From Phenylobacterium sp. (GTDB lineage Bacteria; Pseudomonadota; Alphaproteobacteria; Caulobacterales; Caulobacteraceae), in contig NZ_SCTC01000063.1 of NCBI RefSeq assembly GCF_004299445.1, positions 93,300-157,299 of the forward strand: a stretch of DNA of 64,000 nucleotides, written 5' to 3'. Both the position numbers and the translations under genes were made by a program. Below, piece after piece: positions 38,638 through 47,192 of the stretch (positions are counted from its first letter, which is position 1; each line of letters begins with the position of its first letter). The notes beneath the pieces were generated by a model. That model saw nothing but the letters and a program-made list of their open reading frames with translations, did no database searches and was not told the DNA's origin.

Positions 38638-38756
38638 CTGCGGAGGCGGCGACGCCCCCCCCGACTTGAGACTGGCGAGCATGCCAGTCTGCCGTCTCCG
38701 CACCCTTTTCTCGATGATGCACACTCGGCGGGCCTCACTGGCCCGCCGTTTCTTTT
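38638..38756 (+). ncRNA. gsrN: GsrN-like general-stress small RNA candidate
   Basis: Stem TGCGGAGGCGGC (38639-38650)/GCCGTCTCCGCA (38691-38702), exposed C8 tract 38655-38662, inner hairpin AGACTGGC-gagcat-GCCAGTCT, terminator GGCGGGCC-tcact-GGCCCGCC-GTTTCTTTT; no CDS here; beside the sigT/phyR locus. Confidence 0.65.
38727..38756 (+). terminator. Intrinsic terminator on + strand with no upstream + strand CDS
   Basis: GGCGGGCC-tcact-GGCCCGCC followed by gtttctttt. Confidence 0.85.
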
Positions 38757-38826
38757 CGGCCGCCACGGGAGAACACAGGGCCAGGGCAGATCGCGCGAGG
38801 CGCCCGGGCAAAACCGTGAGCTGCGC

Positions 38827-39270
38827 CTACTTCATCACCGACAGCTTGATCGTAACGTCCGCCCGCCGCCGCACGGGAGCCTGGCCCGCCGCTGTCACGG
38901 AGCCCGCCTGGCCGACGGCCGACATCTCGAACTCGGCGTCGGGCAGGCCCGCCCTCCGGATCGCCGCCGCCACGGAGGCCGCACGCTTCTTCGACAGTTC
39001 GAGATTCGCGGCGGGATCACCGGCCGCGTCGGCCAGACCCAGCACCCGAACCTCGTCCACCTTGCAGCCCTTCGCCTGCGCCGCGCCGGCGACAATGGCG
39101 CGCCGGCCGTCGCGGGTGACTTGGGCGTCGTTCGGCTCGAAATAGACCGGCAGGGTGAGATCCTCACAGAGCCGGGGCGCCCGCACCATCCTCTCTCGTC
39201 GGCTGGTCGTGCTGCAGGCCGAAAGGCCGACCGCCAGCATGACGCCGGCTGCGATCAAGATTCGGGTCAT
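38827..39270 (-). CDS. OmpA-family lipoprotein
   Basis: Lipobox LSAC; VYFEPNDAQVTRDGR...VRVLGLADAAGDPAANLELSKKRAASVAAAIRRAGL. Confidence 0.85.
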   Translation of the reverse strand: MTRILIAAGVMLAVGLSACSTTSRRERMVRAPRLCEDLTLPVYFEPNDAQVTRDGRRAIVAGAAQAKGCKVDEVRVLGLADAAGDPAANLELSKKRAASVAAAIRRAGLPDAEFEMSAVGQAGSVTAAGQAPVRRRADVTIKLSVMK

Positions 39271-39283
39271 TGTCCCCTCCAAC

Positions 39284-39318
39284 AAAAAAGGGCGGCCGGA
39301 TCTGGTCCAACCGCCCTT
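39284..39318 (-). terminator. Intrinsic terminator of the 39343-39684 gene
   Basis: AAGGGCGG...CCGCCCTT with A-run on + strand (T-run on minus). Confidence 0.8.
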
Positions 39319-39342
39319 GTTTCACGAGCTCGGCGCGCCGCC

Positions 39343-39684
39343 TCAGCGGGGCGTGCCGTTTTCCCAATAGTACCGGCCCGCGCCTGGATCGTAGTAGTAA
39401 TAGCGACCCGCGCGCTCATCGTAGTACTGCCTGCGGTTGGGCGAAGACGCGCCGCAGCCGCCGTCTTCACGGCAGCCCTTTACCGAGCCCGCGACCGCGC
39501 CAACACCGGCGCCAATGGCCGCGCCCGTGCCCACGCCCACGTCGCCCGAGACTGCGCCGATGGCCGCCCCGGTCAGCGCGCCAAGGGCTGCGCCGCCGAC
39601 GGCGTTGCGCTCGGTATTGCCGGTAGTGGTGCAGGCGCTGGCCAGCAGACCGGCTCCCACGATGGCGATGATTGGCTTGAACAT
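39343..39684 (-). CDS. Glycine-zipper lipoprotein (YMGG/OsmB-like)
   Basis: Lipobox LASAC, GGAALGALTGAAIGAVSGDVGVGTGAAIGAGVGAVAG, then YYDERAGRYYYYDPGAGRYYW. Confidence 0.85.
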   Translation of the reverse strand: MFKPIIAIVGAGLLASACTTTGNTERNAVGGAALGALTGAAIGAVSGDVGVGTGAAIGAGVGAVAGSVKGCREDGGCGASSPNRRQYYDERAGRYYYYDPGAGRYYWENGTPR

Positions 39685-39738
39685 GCCGATGGCTCTCCTT
39701 TGGGATGTCCCCGAGTTCTGGCGTCCCTTAGGCCGAAC

Positions 39739-39764
39739 AACGCGCTTGGCTCAGGCCCAGTTCC
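39739..39764 (-). promoter_or_regulatory. EcfG/SigT-type promoter for glycine-zipper lipoprotein
   Basis: + strand AACG-N17-GTTCC. Confidence 0.78.
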
Positions 39765-39769
39765 GATCC

Positions 39770-39794
39770 GGAACCAAGGGGCCCCCGCACCGTT
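39770..39794 (+). promoter_or_regulatory. EcfG/SigT-type promoter for 39828 gene
   Basis: GGAAC-N16-CGTT. Confidence 0.78.
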
Positions 39795-39827
39795 GCTTCG
39801 GCGGCACTTCACCCGGAGACCTCAGCC

Positions 39828-40151
39828 GTGACCTCTTTAAGCGACCGCGAGCACGAGAGCAGTGACCTGCGTCAGGCCTATGAGATGGGCCGCCGGGACG
39901 CCCGCCGCACCCGAAAGCGCCACCCCGTCCTGATGACCTTCACGATCATCGCGGCCGCTGTCGGCGTCATCGTGCTGGCGCTTGCGGCGGTGAACGGCTC
40001 GTTCAGCACCGCGGGCGTGGTGGTGGATCAAAACCTTGCCACGGCGGCCGACCAGGCCGAGCCTGTGGTCCGTGACGCCGCGAGCGGCGCCGGCGACGCG
40101 CTCCGCGACGCCACCACCACCGATCGGACCGAAACGCCTGCCGTCAACTAG
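39828..40151 (+). CDS. Small membrane protein (107 aa)
   Basis: RKRHPVLMTFTIIAAAVGVIVLALAAVNGSFSTAG; GTG start. Confidence 0.75.
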   Translation: MTSLSDREHESSDLRQAYEMGRRDARRTRKRHPVLMTFTIIAAAVGVIVLALAAVNGSFSTAGVVVDQNLATAADQAEPVVRDAASGAGDALRDATTTDRTETPAVN

Positions 40152-40164
40152 GGTCAGCTCCAAC

Positions 40165-41040
40165 GTGATAGACCGACCCCGCCTCGCCAGCATCGAGGTG
40201 GTGATCAATGTCGCCTCGGGCAGCGTCGGGCCCGGCGCGCCCGAAGAGATGGCGCGCCTGCTGCTTGAGCATGGCGTGAAGGCGCAGATTCACGCCTGCC
40301 AGCCCGCTGAGCTCATGGAACAACTCAGGGCTAGCGTGGACGCCGCGCCTGACCTGCTGATCACTCTGGCCGGTGACGGCACCGTGCGTGCGGCCGCCGA
40401 ACTCTGCGGTCGCGATGGCCCGGTCATCGCGCCCCTGCCGGGTGGAACGATGAACATGCTGCCGCATGCCGTATACGGTGTCCGGCCGTGGCCTGAGGCG
40501 CTGAAACTGGCCCTGGAGACAGGCAGCGTCCGTGATCTCGGCGGCGGGTGCATCGATGGGAGCCGCTTTCTCTGCGCCGCGATTCTGGGCTCGCCCGCCC
40601 GCCTGGCCAAGGTGCGCGAATCCGCGCGCCAAGGGCAGTTTCGCGTGGCGTTCGATCACCTGCGCAGCGCCGTCCAGAAGGCGTTCACCGGGCGGCTCCG
40701 CTACCAGCTCGACGGCCGGCCTCGCGAGAAGGCCGAAGCTGTGATCCTGATCTGTCCCATCGCCTCGAAGGTCATGGACGCTCAGGAGCCGCAACTGGAA
40801 GCCGCGGCGCTCAATCCTACCGGTGTGGTGGAAATCCTGCGGCTGGGTGTGAACGCGGTGATCCGGGACTGGCGGGTGGACCCCGCCGTAGACAGCCAGT
40901 TCTGCAAGCGCGTTCGGGTCTGGTCGGCCCGGCGCATTCCGGCGCTGCTCGACGGCGAAACCGTGGTGCTGAAGGCCAACACGCTGATCCGCTACGATCC
41001 CAGGATCTGCCGGGTGCTGATGCCGCCCGGGGAGGCTTGA
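40165..41040 (+). CDS. Diacylglycerol kinase/lipid kinase family protein
   Basis: VVINVASGSVG, LLITLAGDGTVRAAAELCGRDGPVIAPLPGGTMNMLPHAV; GTG start. Confidence 0.88.
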   Translation: MIDRPRLASIEVVINVASGSVGPGAPEEMARLLLEHGVKAQIHACQPAELMEQLRASVDAAPDLLITLAGDGTVRAAAELCGRDGPVIAPLPGGTMNMLPHAVYGVRPWPEALKLALETGSVRDLGGGCIDGSRFLCAAILGSPARLAKVRESARQGQFRVAFDHLRSAVQKAFTGRLRYQLDGRPREKAEAVILICPIASKVMDAQEPQLEAAALNPTGVVEILRLGVNAVIRDWRVDPAVDSQFCKRVRVWSARRIPALLDGETVVLKANTLIRYDPRICRVLMPPGEA

Positions 41041-41834
41041 TGAAGATCAGGCTGGCGCACCTTTCGGACATCCATTTCGGCGGTGAGAACGTGGCTGCGG
41101 TGGCGGGCGCCGCCGATCGCATCCGGGCGGGCGGCTTCGACCTGACCATCGTGTCCGGCGACCTGACCCGCTACGCCGAGAAGCCCGAGTTCGAGCTGGC
41201 GAAGGCCTGGCTCGAGGCTCTGCCGGGCCCGCGGCTGGTGACGCCCGGCAATCATGACGCGCCCTACCTCGCCTGGGCCGAACGCATCTTCGCGCCCTTC
41301 CGCCGCTACGAGCACTATATCGGTCCGGCGCCGTACCAGGCCTGGCGCGGTCCTGGGGTCGCGGTGCGCGGCATCAACACCGCGCGGGGCGCCCAGCCAC
41401 GGCTAAACTGGTCGAAGGGTCAGATCTCGGTGACCCAGGCCAAGGCCGCGGCCGAGTGGTTCGAGCCGAGCGACCACCTGAGGATCGTGGTCGTGCATCA
41501 CCCCCTGATCGAAATGATCGGCGGGCCGATGACGGCGCGGGTCTGGGGCGGACCGCGCGCGGCCGAGGTGCTGACCGAGGCGCAGGTGGACCTGGTGCTT
41601 TCAGGGCATATCCACGCGCCCTTCACCTGGCCCTATCCGCACGGCGATGGCCGCACCTACGCCGTGGGCTGCGGCACCCTCTCGGTGCGTGAGCGGGGCG
41701 TGCCGCCCAGCTTCAACGAGGTCGAGGTGGCGGGCGCTTCCATCCGCGTCACCGCTCTCGCGTGGACAGGCTCTCACTACGAGCCTTACCGGACGTGGTC
41801 GCTCGACCGGCGGACTGACCAGGCCAATCCCTAG
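41040..41834 (+). CDS. Calcineurin-like metallophosphoesterase
   Basis: RLAHLSDIHFGG, IVSGDLT, VTPGNHD, VVHHPL, VLSGHIHAPF; ATGA overlap with previous gene. Confidence 0.93.
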   Translation: MKIRLAHLSDIHFGGENVAAVAGAADRIRAGGFDLTIVSGDLTRYAEKPEFELAKAWLEALPGPRLVTPGNHDAPYLAWAERIFAPFRRYEHYIGPAPYQAWRGPGVAVRGINTARGAQPRLNWSKGQISVTQAKAAAEWFEPSDHLRIVVVHHPLIEMIGGPMTARVWGGPRAAEVLTEAQVDLVLSGHIHAPFTWPYPHGDGRTYAVGCGTLSVRERGVPPSFNEVEVAGASIRVTALAWTGSHYEPYRTWSLDRRTDQANP

Positions 41835-41847
41835 CGCAGGCCGACCG

Positions 41848-42249
41848 CTATTTTCCGGGGGGCGGCGGCTTGGCCGCGTTGCCGGCGATCACCCCACTCA
41901 GCAGCGCCGATACCAGAGCCGGGTTGCGCGCCAGCACGAAGGCCGCGACGGCGCCGACGCCAAGGGCCATCAGCGGGCGCTCCTTCGCCAAGCCGATCAC
42001 CTTCTCGACCGGCGTCTCGGGCGGCGGCGCGCCTCTGACCGGCTTCGGAACCACCTTCCGGGTGGCGATCCAGGCGACCAGCACGGCGATCAGGGCGAAC
42101 ACCGCCGCCACCACGGCCGCAGCGCCGGCGGGCGTCAGCCACAAGTCGGCCAGCGCATAGACCGCGTACGAGGCCGCGACGATGCAGACGGCCACGGCGG
42201 CCGCCACCGCGGCGATCGCCGCGGCCAGGTTCAGGACGCGCCCGAGCAC
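41848..42249 (-). CDS. Small inner membrane protein (133 aa), phage-holin/superfamily III-like architecture
   Basis: Two to three TM segments. Confidence 0.6.
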   Translation of the reverse strand: MLGRVLNLAAAIAAVAAAVAVCIVAASYAVYALADLWLTPAGAAAVVAAVFALIAVLVAWIATRKVVPKPVRGAPPPETPVEKVIGLAKERPLMALGVGAVAAFVLARNPALVSALLSGVIAGNAAKPPPPGK

Positions 42250-42257
42250 TTAGGGGA

Positions 42258-42563
42258 TCAACGCCGCGAGGCGAGCAGCATGCCGATCAGGACGCCGACG
42301 CCCAGCGCCACGCCCGTGGCGGCCAGCGGCCGGGCGCGGATCTGTTCGCTGGCCGCGCGGGCGGCTTCGTCGAGCTGTTCGCCGGCCACATCCGCATAGA
42401 CGCGGCTCTGGGCGCGGAGTTGCTCCAGGCCCTGCTGGACCGTCGCTTCGATCCGCTTGGCGGCGTCGGCGACAGCCTTTTGCGCGTCGGCGGCGATCTT
42501 GGCGGCGGTGTCAGCTGCAGCGACCGCATCCTGCGTCGTCACGGGGCTGGCCTTGGGGGGCAT
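42258..42563 (-). CDS. DUF883/ElaB-like membrane-anchored protein
   Basis: Ala-rich amphipathic helix and C-terminal RPLAATGVALGVGVLIGMLLASRR. Confidence 0.65.
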   Translation of the reverse strand: MPPKASPVTTQDAVAAADTAAKIAADAQKAVADAAKRIEATVQQGLEQLRAQSRVYADVAGEQLDEAARAASEQIRARPLAATGVALGVGVLIGMLLASRR

Positions 42564-42727
42564 GTGTCGTCTCCGAACGATAGCGGTTCCCCAACTTGGG
42601 GACCTCGACTGTAAGCCACGCAACATAGGGCCTTGAACGCCCCGCCGCAAAGAGGCCCGCTAAGGACAACGAAACTTCGATCCTCTTGCCGGTCGCATGC
42701 CCCGAAGCATTCTCATATGTTGACGGA

Positions 42728-44140
42728 ATGACTCGCGATCTGGGCGACAGCTCGAGCCGAGAGCGTCTTGGACTCGCCCTCCAGGTCGCGGGCCTTGGCG
42801 AATTTCAGTGGGACTACGACCGCGACGTGTTCATCGTGAGCCCGCGGATGGCCGCCATCACCGGCATACCCGCCGGCGAGCGGCCGGCCCGAGGCGGAGC
42901 TGCGCTGGACGAGTACGTGCACCCCGACGACGTCGAGGCCTTTCGGGCAAGCCGGGCTGCTGATCTTGCAGCATCGAACAGTTTCTCCACCGTCTTCCGT
43001 AACATCCGCCCCGACGATGGCCGCACGATCTGGGTTCGTGTCAGCGCCAGCATCGAACGCGACGCCGATGGGAGCCCGAAGGTGCTCATGGGCATCGTGC
43101 AGGATGTTTCCGAACTGCGCCGGGAGGACGAGCGGCGCCATCACCTGATGGCCGAGCTGGACCACCGCGTGAAGAATGTGCTGGCCGCGGTGCAGGCCCT
43201 GGCCCAGCAGACCGCCAAGCGCACGACCTCGCTGGACGCGTTCCTGACCACCTTCAGCGGCCGGCTGAAGTCGATGGCCAGCGCCAATGAACTCCTGACA
43301 GCCGCACGCTGGCGGGGCGCCGCCATCGATCACCTGGCCTCGGCCGAACTGGGCGCCATCGCGCCCGGCCAGACGCGCTGGGAGGGGCCCGAGCTGTTCC
43401 TGACGCCGCGCGCGGCCAATGCCCTGTCGCTGGCGCTGCACGAGTTGGCCACCAACGCGGTGAAATTCGGCGCGCTGTCTGTCGAGACGGGCCACGTCGA
43501 CGTGCGCTGGACGGCGAAGCGGTCGGGCGGGTTCGAGCTCACCTGGACCGAGAGCGGTGGTCCCACGGTCAGCGCGCCGGTCCGCCGCGGGTTCGGTTCG
43601 ACGTTGCTGGAACAGGTGACGCCGCGCGAACTGAACGGCGACGTGAAGGTCGACTACCGTCCGGCCGGCGTCACGGTGAGCCTCACAGCCGGCCCGCAAG
43701 CGGTCGCCGAGCGTCCCGACGTGGTGCCCGAGGTCACTGCAAGCCGCGTCACCGAGACCGTGCCCACGTCGCGCGGCCCCACCAGCCTGAAGGGCGCACG
43801 GGTGCTGATCGTGGAGGACGCCGTGCTGCTGGCGCTGGAGCTCGAGACCGGACTGTCCGACGCCGGCGCCGAGGTGGTGGGCCCGGCCTACGAACTCGAG
43901 GAGGCGATGGCGCTCCTGGATCGGCCGATCGACGCGGCGGTGCTCGATGCCAACCTGAACGGCCACTCGGTGACGCCCGTCGCCGAGGTGCTCTTCCAGC
44001 GCAAGATTCCCTTCGTCTTCGCGACCGGCTACGGGGAGACGGGCGGCGCGCCGGGTGGTTTCGACGCGCCCGTGATCCGCAAGCCCTACGACGTCACACA
44101 GGTGGCCGCCGCCGTCGCCGAGCTTCTCGCAGAACGTTGA
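42728..44140 (+). CDS. PAS-HWE histidine kinase with C-terminal receiver domain
   Basis: PAS, HHLMAELDHRVKNVLAAVQALAQQT H-box, ALHELATNAVKFGALS, receiver VLIVEDAVLLALELETGL. Confidence 0.9.
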   Translation: MTRDLGDSSSRERLGLALQVAGLGEFQWDYDRDVFIVSPRMAAITGIPAGERPARGGAALDEYVHPDDVEAFRASRAADLAASNSFSTVFRNIRPDDGRTIWVRVSASIERDADGSPKVLMGIVQDVSELRREDERRHHLMAELDHRVKNVLAAVQALAQQTAKRTTSLDAFLTTFSGRLKSMASANELLTAARWRGAAIDHLASAELGAIAPGQTRWEGPELFLTPRAANALSLALHELATNAVKFGALSVETGHVDVRWTAKRSGGFELTWTESGGPTVSAPVRRGFGSTLLEQVTPRELNGDVKVDYRPAGVTVSLTAGPQAVAERPDVVPEVTASRVTETVPTSRGPTSLKGARVLIVEDAVLLALELETGLSDAGAEVVGPAYELEEAMALLDRPIDAAVLDANLNGHSVTPVAEVLFQRKIPFVFATGYGETGGAPGGFDAPVIRKPYDVTQVAAAVAELLAER

Positions 44141-44159
44141 TTTTATTTACTATACGCTG

Positions 44160-44355
44160 CGCTGCAATGCCGCGCGGCGAGAGCGCGCTGAGACAAGGCG
44201 CCACCTGCGCAAGCGCGAACGGAGGCCCTAACTGTCCCCCCCACGAGGTCCTGCGGCGTGCTCGCGGGGGTCAGTCCGGTGGCCTTGGGAACTCGCCCGG
44301 AACAGGCGATCTGAACCTCGGCGTTCGGTCCGCGGCAGAGGCCGCGGGCCGGTCG
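44160..44355 (+). other. Structured intergenic region, possible ncRNA (orientation uncertain)
   Basis: Nested pairing AGGCC..ACTG.CCCCCACGAG / CTCGCGGGGG.CAGT..GGCCT plus TCGCC-N7-GGCGA hairpin; no convincing CDS. Confidence 0.3.
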
Positions 44356-44357
44356 CT

Positions 44358-45563
44358 TCAGATCACGCCCTTCGCCCGCAACTCGGCAAGGCGCTCGGGC
44401 GTGCAGCCCGCGCGCGCGGCCAGCACTTCGTCGGTATGCTGTCCCAGTGTCGGCCCCGGCCAGCGCACGCGGCCAGGCGTCGCCGACAGCTTCGGGAAGG
44501 CGTTCTGCATCTTCACCGGCCCGAAAACCGGATGCTCCACCGTAACGATGGCGTCGCGCGCGGCGAACTGAGGGTCCTCCAGCATGTCGGGCGCCCGGAA
44601 CACCCGGCTGCACGGCACGCCCTTGGCCTCAAGCAACGCCAGCAGGTCGCCCAGCGCGAACCCCGAGGTCCATTCGGCGATGATCGCGTCCAGCTCCTGC
44701 TGGTTTTCGCCCCGCGCCGCATGGCTGACGAACTTGGGGTCGGTCTTCAGGTCGTCGCGGCCCATCGCTTCGGTCAGTCGCGCATAGACGTTGTCGCCGT
44801 TCCCCCCGATCAGGATCATCTCGCCGTTCCGGCAGGGATAGGCGTTCGACGGCGCGATCCCCGGGAGGATCGAGCCCGAGCGCTCACGGACATAACCGGT
44901 CAGATCGTACTCGGTGACCAGGTTCTCCATCACCGCCAGCACGCTCTCGTACAGCGCCGCGTCGATCACCTGGCCCTTGCCGGTGCGCTCGCGGGCGTGC
45001 AGCGCCATGGTGATCCCCATCACCGCGTGCATGGCCGCCAGACTGTCTCCGATCGAGATGCCCGCGCGCGCCGGAGGTCGGTCGGGCTCGCCGGTCACGT
45101 GCCGCAGGCCGCCCATCGCCTCGCCGATCAGGCCGTAGCCTGCACGCTGCGAGTAGGGTCCCGTCTGCCCGAAGCCCGACACGCGGGCCATGATCAGCCG
45201 CGGGTTCTCGGCGGCCAGGGACTCGTAGCTCAGCCCCCACTTCTCCATCGCGCCCGGGCGGAAGTTCTCGATCAGCACGTCGGCTTGTGAAATCAGCCGG
45301 CGCGCCAGCGCCTGCCCCTCCTTCTGGCGAAGGTCGACGCCCACCGACTTCTTGTTGCGACCGATCACGGGCCACCAGGGTGAAAGGCCCTGCGGCAGGC
45401 TGCGGCCCCACTGGCGCATAGGATCGCCCACCTTGGGGTCTTCCACCTTGATCACTTCGGCGCCGAAGTCGCCCAGGATCTGGCCGCAGAACGGGCCGGC
45501 GATGAGGGTGCCCAGCTCGACGACGACAAGGTCTGAGAGCGGGCCGGGGGCGGTCTCGGTCAT
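44358..45563 (-). CDS. CaiB/BaiF family CoA-transferase
   Basis: LSDLVVVELGTLIAGPFCGQILGDFGAEVIKVEDPKVGDPMR. Confidence 0.95.
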   Translation of the reverse strand: MTETAPGPLSDLVVVELGTLIAGPFCGQILGDFGAEVIKVEDPKVGDPMRQWGRSLPQGLSPWWPVIGRNKKSVGVDLRQKEGQALARRLISQADVLIENFRPGAMEKWGLSYESLAAENPRLIMARVSGFGQTGPYSQRAGYGLIGEAMGGLRHVTGEPDRPPARAGISIGDSLAAMHAVMGITMALHARERTGKGQVIDAALYESVLAVMENLVTEYDLTGYVRERSGSILPGIAPSNAYPCRNGEMILIGGNGDNVYARLTEAMGRDDLKTDPKFVSHAARGENQQELDAIIAEWTSGFALGDLLALLEAKGVPCSRVFRAPDMLEDPQFAARDAIVTVEHPVFGPVKMQNAFPKLSATPGRVRWPGPTLGQHTDEVLAARAGCTPERLAELRAKGVI

Positions 45564-45649
45564 GGCGGAGGCTTAGCGGGGATGACGTAGGGCGGGGAAG
45601 GCCAGAATAATTTGCGGCTCCGGCAACCGGAATTGTTCGGTCGCTTGGC

Positions 45650-46102
45650 CTAGCTCTTCGCCGGCCGCCGGCGCCGGGGCACGCGGACGGTCGCCTCGCC
45701 GTCCATCACCAGCTCGTCGTTCACATGGATGGTGCAGCTCAGGACGACGCGCGCCGCCGCCTCATCGATCGAGGCCACGGTCACCCGCGCCACGGCGACG
45801 TCGCCGATCCGCACGGGCTTGTGGAAGTTCAGGGTCTGCCCCAGGTAGATCGCCCCGGCCCCCGGCAGGATCGTACCCACGACCGCCGACCCGAACGACG
45901 CCGACAGCAGCCCGTGTGCGATCCGCCCGCGATAGGCTGTGCGCGATGCGAACGCCTCGTCCATGTGGACGGGATTGAAGTCGTCCGACGCCTCGGCGAA
46001 CTGGGCGATGCGCTCTTCGGTGACCGCCACGCGCTTCTCGGCGCTCATGCCGACCGAGAGTTCTTCCAGGATGTAGCCGCCGGACGGATGAGGTTCGACC
46101 AT
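45650..46102 (-). CDS. MaoC family dehydratase
   Basis: FAEASDDFNPVHMDEAFASRTAYRGRIAHGLLSASFGSAVVGTILPG hotdog motif. Confidence 0.93.
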   Translation of the reverse strand: MVEPHPSGGYILEELSVGMSAEKRVAVTEERIAQFAEASDDFNPVHMDEAFASRTAYRGRIAHGLLSASFGSAVVGTILPGAGAIYLGQTLNFHKPVRIGDVAVARVTVASIDEAAARVVLSCTIHVNDELVMDGEATVRVPRRRRPAKS

Positions 46103-46177
46103 GCGACCGCCAGTAGTCTCAGGGCCGTTCCTCCGCCAGCAGAAAAACGAAGGCCGGCGAGCCCCTCGACGCGTCGC

Positions 46178-47104
46178 CTAGACCGAACGCTGGGCCAAGA
46201 CGTAGTCGAGAGCCGCACACACCGCCGCCACCTGGGCGTCCTCGCACTGCTGCGCCGTCGCCCGCGGACTGTCCGGGTAGACCTCAGTGGTGGTGGTGTA
46301 CTGTGCGCCTGTGATCGAGGGGCACATCCCGTAAGCCCGCTGTGGATACGCGATGATCCCGTGGGCGATGACCGGGCATCCGATGATCTGGCCGGTCTCG
46401 TCCGGCGGCGCGATATGCGTCACCGCTTCCACGGCCGTGATGATCGCCTGCTGGAACGCCAGTTGTGGGTCCTCGGCGTCGGCCACCAGATAGAACCCGT
46501 CCGGCACGAGGCCAGGCTCGAAGGGCTTTCCGTCGCGGGCCGCCAGGGCAGGGCGGAACTCGCTTTCGTCGCTATCCGTGGTCTCGTGCAGGTCGATGTG
46601 GAGCACGAACCGCCCCCGTCGCGGCTGCACCAGCGCCATCAGGCTTGTCGCCTCGCGCGACGGACCGTCGATGCGGAAATTCCGGTTAGGATCCACGGCG
46701 TCAAAATTCCACCGGTTGACCCGCTCATAGCCCCACGGACTCACACAGGGCGCGACCAGGAGGTTGACCCGACCGGCATAGTCCGCCGCCCGCCTCTCCA
46801 GGAACGCCAAGGCTCCCGTCACCCCGCTGGTCTCGTATCCGTGAACCCCGCCGGTCACCAGCGCCGCGGGCAGTGCAGGGTCCCATTCCCGATGGCTCAG
46901 CGCCCATAGGTCATAGGCCTCGCCCGCATAGTCGAGCCGGCCATAGCAGACCCGTTCGAACCGATCCTCCAACCGCTCGATCCGCGGCAGCACATCGCGA
47001 TCATAGCGCCGATGGCGCACCTGCCGCGCCCGCCACTGGTCCCGCTCCGCCTCGTTCCACGGATGTCCCGGGCGCCCCACGGGGTAAGCGACTGAATCGG
47101 TCAT
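46178..47104 (-). CDS. M14-family metallocarboxypeptidase
   Basis: VTGGVHGYETSGVTGALAFL, NFDAVDPNRNFR, LHIDLHETTDSDESEF, TTEVYPDS. Confidence 0.85.
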   Translation of the reverse strand: MTDSVAYPVGRPGHPWNEAERDQWRARQVRHRRYDRDVLPRIERLEDRFERVCYGRLDYAGEAYDLWALSHREWDPALPAALVTGGVHGYETSGVTGALAFLERRAADYAGRVNLLVAPCVSPWGYERVNRWNFDAVDPNRNFRIDGPSREATSLMALVQPRRGRFVLHIDLHETTDSDESEFRPALAARDGKPFEPGLVPDGFYLVADAEDPQLAFQQAIITAVEAVTHIAPPDETGQIIGCPVIAHGIIAYPQRAYGMCPSITGAQYTTTTEVYPDSPRATAQQCEDAQVAAVCAALDYVLAQRSV

Positions 47105-47192
47105 CGCGCCTCAATAGGCCGAATGGCGGGCGCCGTCAGCGCCGCCGATCCGATCCTTGTTGCGACGGCTACGCACCCATGGGCCGTGAGAG

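Noticed and set aside
42565-42590. Possible SigT promoter upstream of the DUF883-like gene
   Set aside because: GTTCC is present, but the -10 at correct spacing reads CGAC, so it fails the consensus
44143-44355. SRP (4.5S) RNA in the kinase-CaiB gap
   Set aside because: Lacks the conserved GGUCAGGUCCGGAAGGAAGCAGCC core
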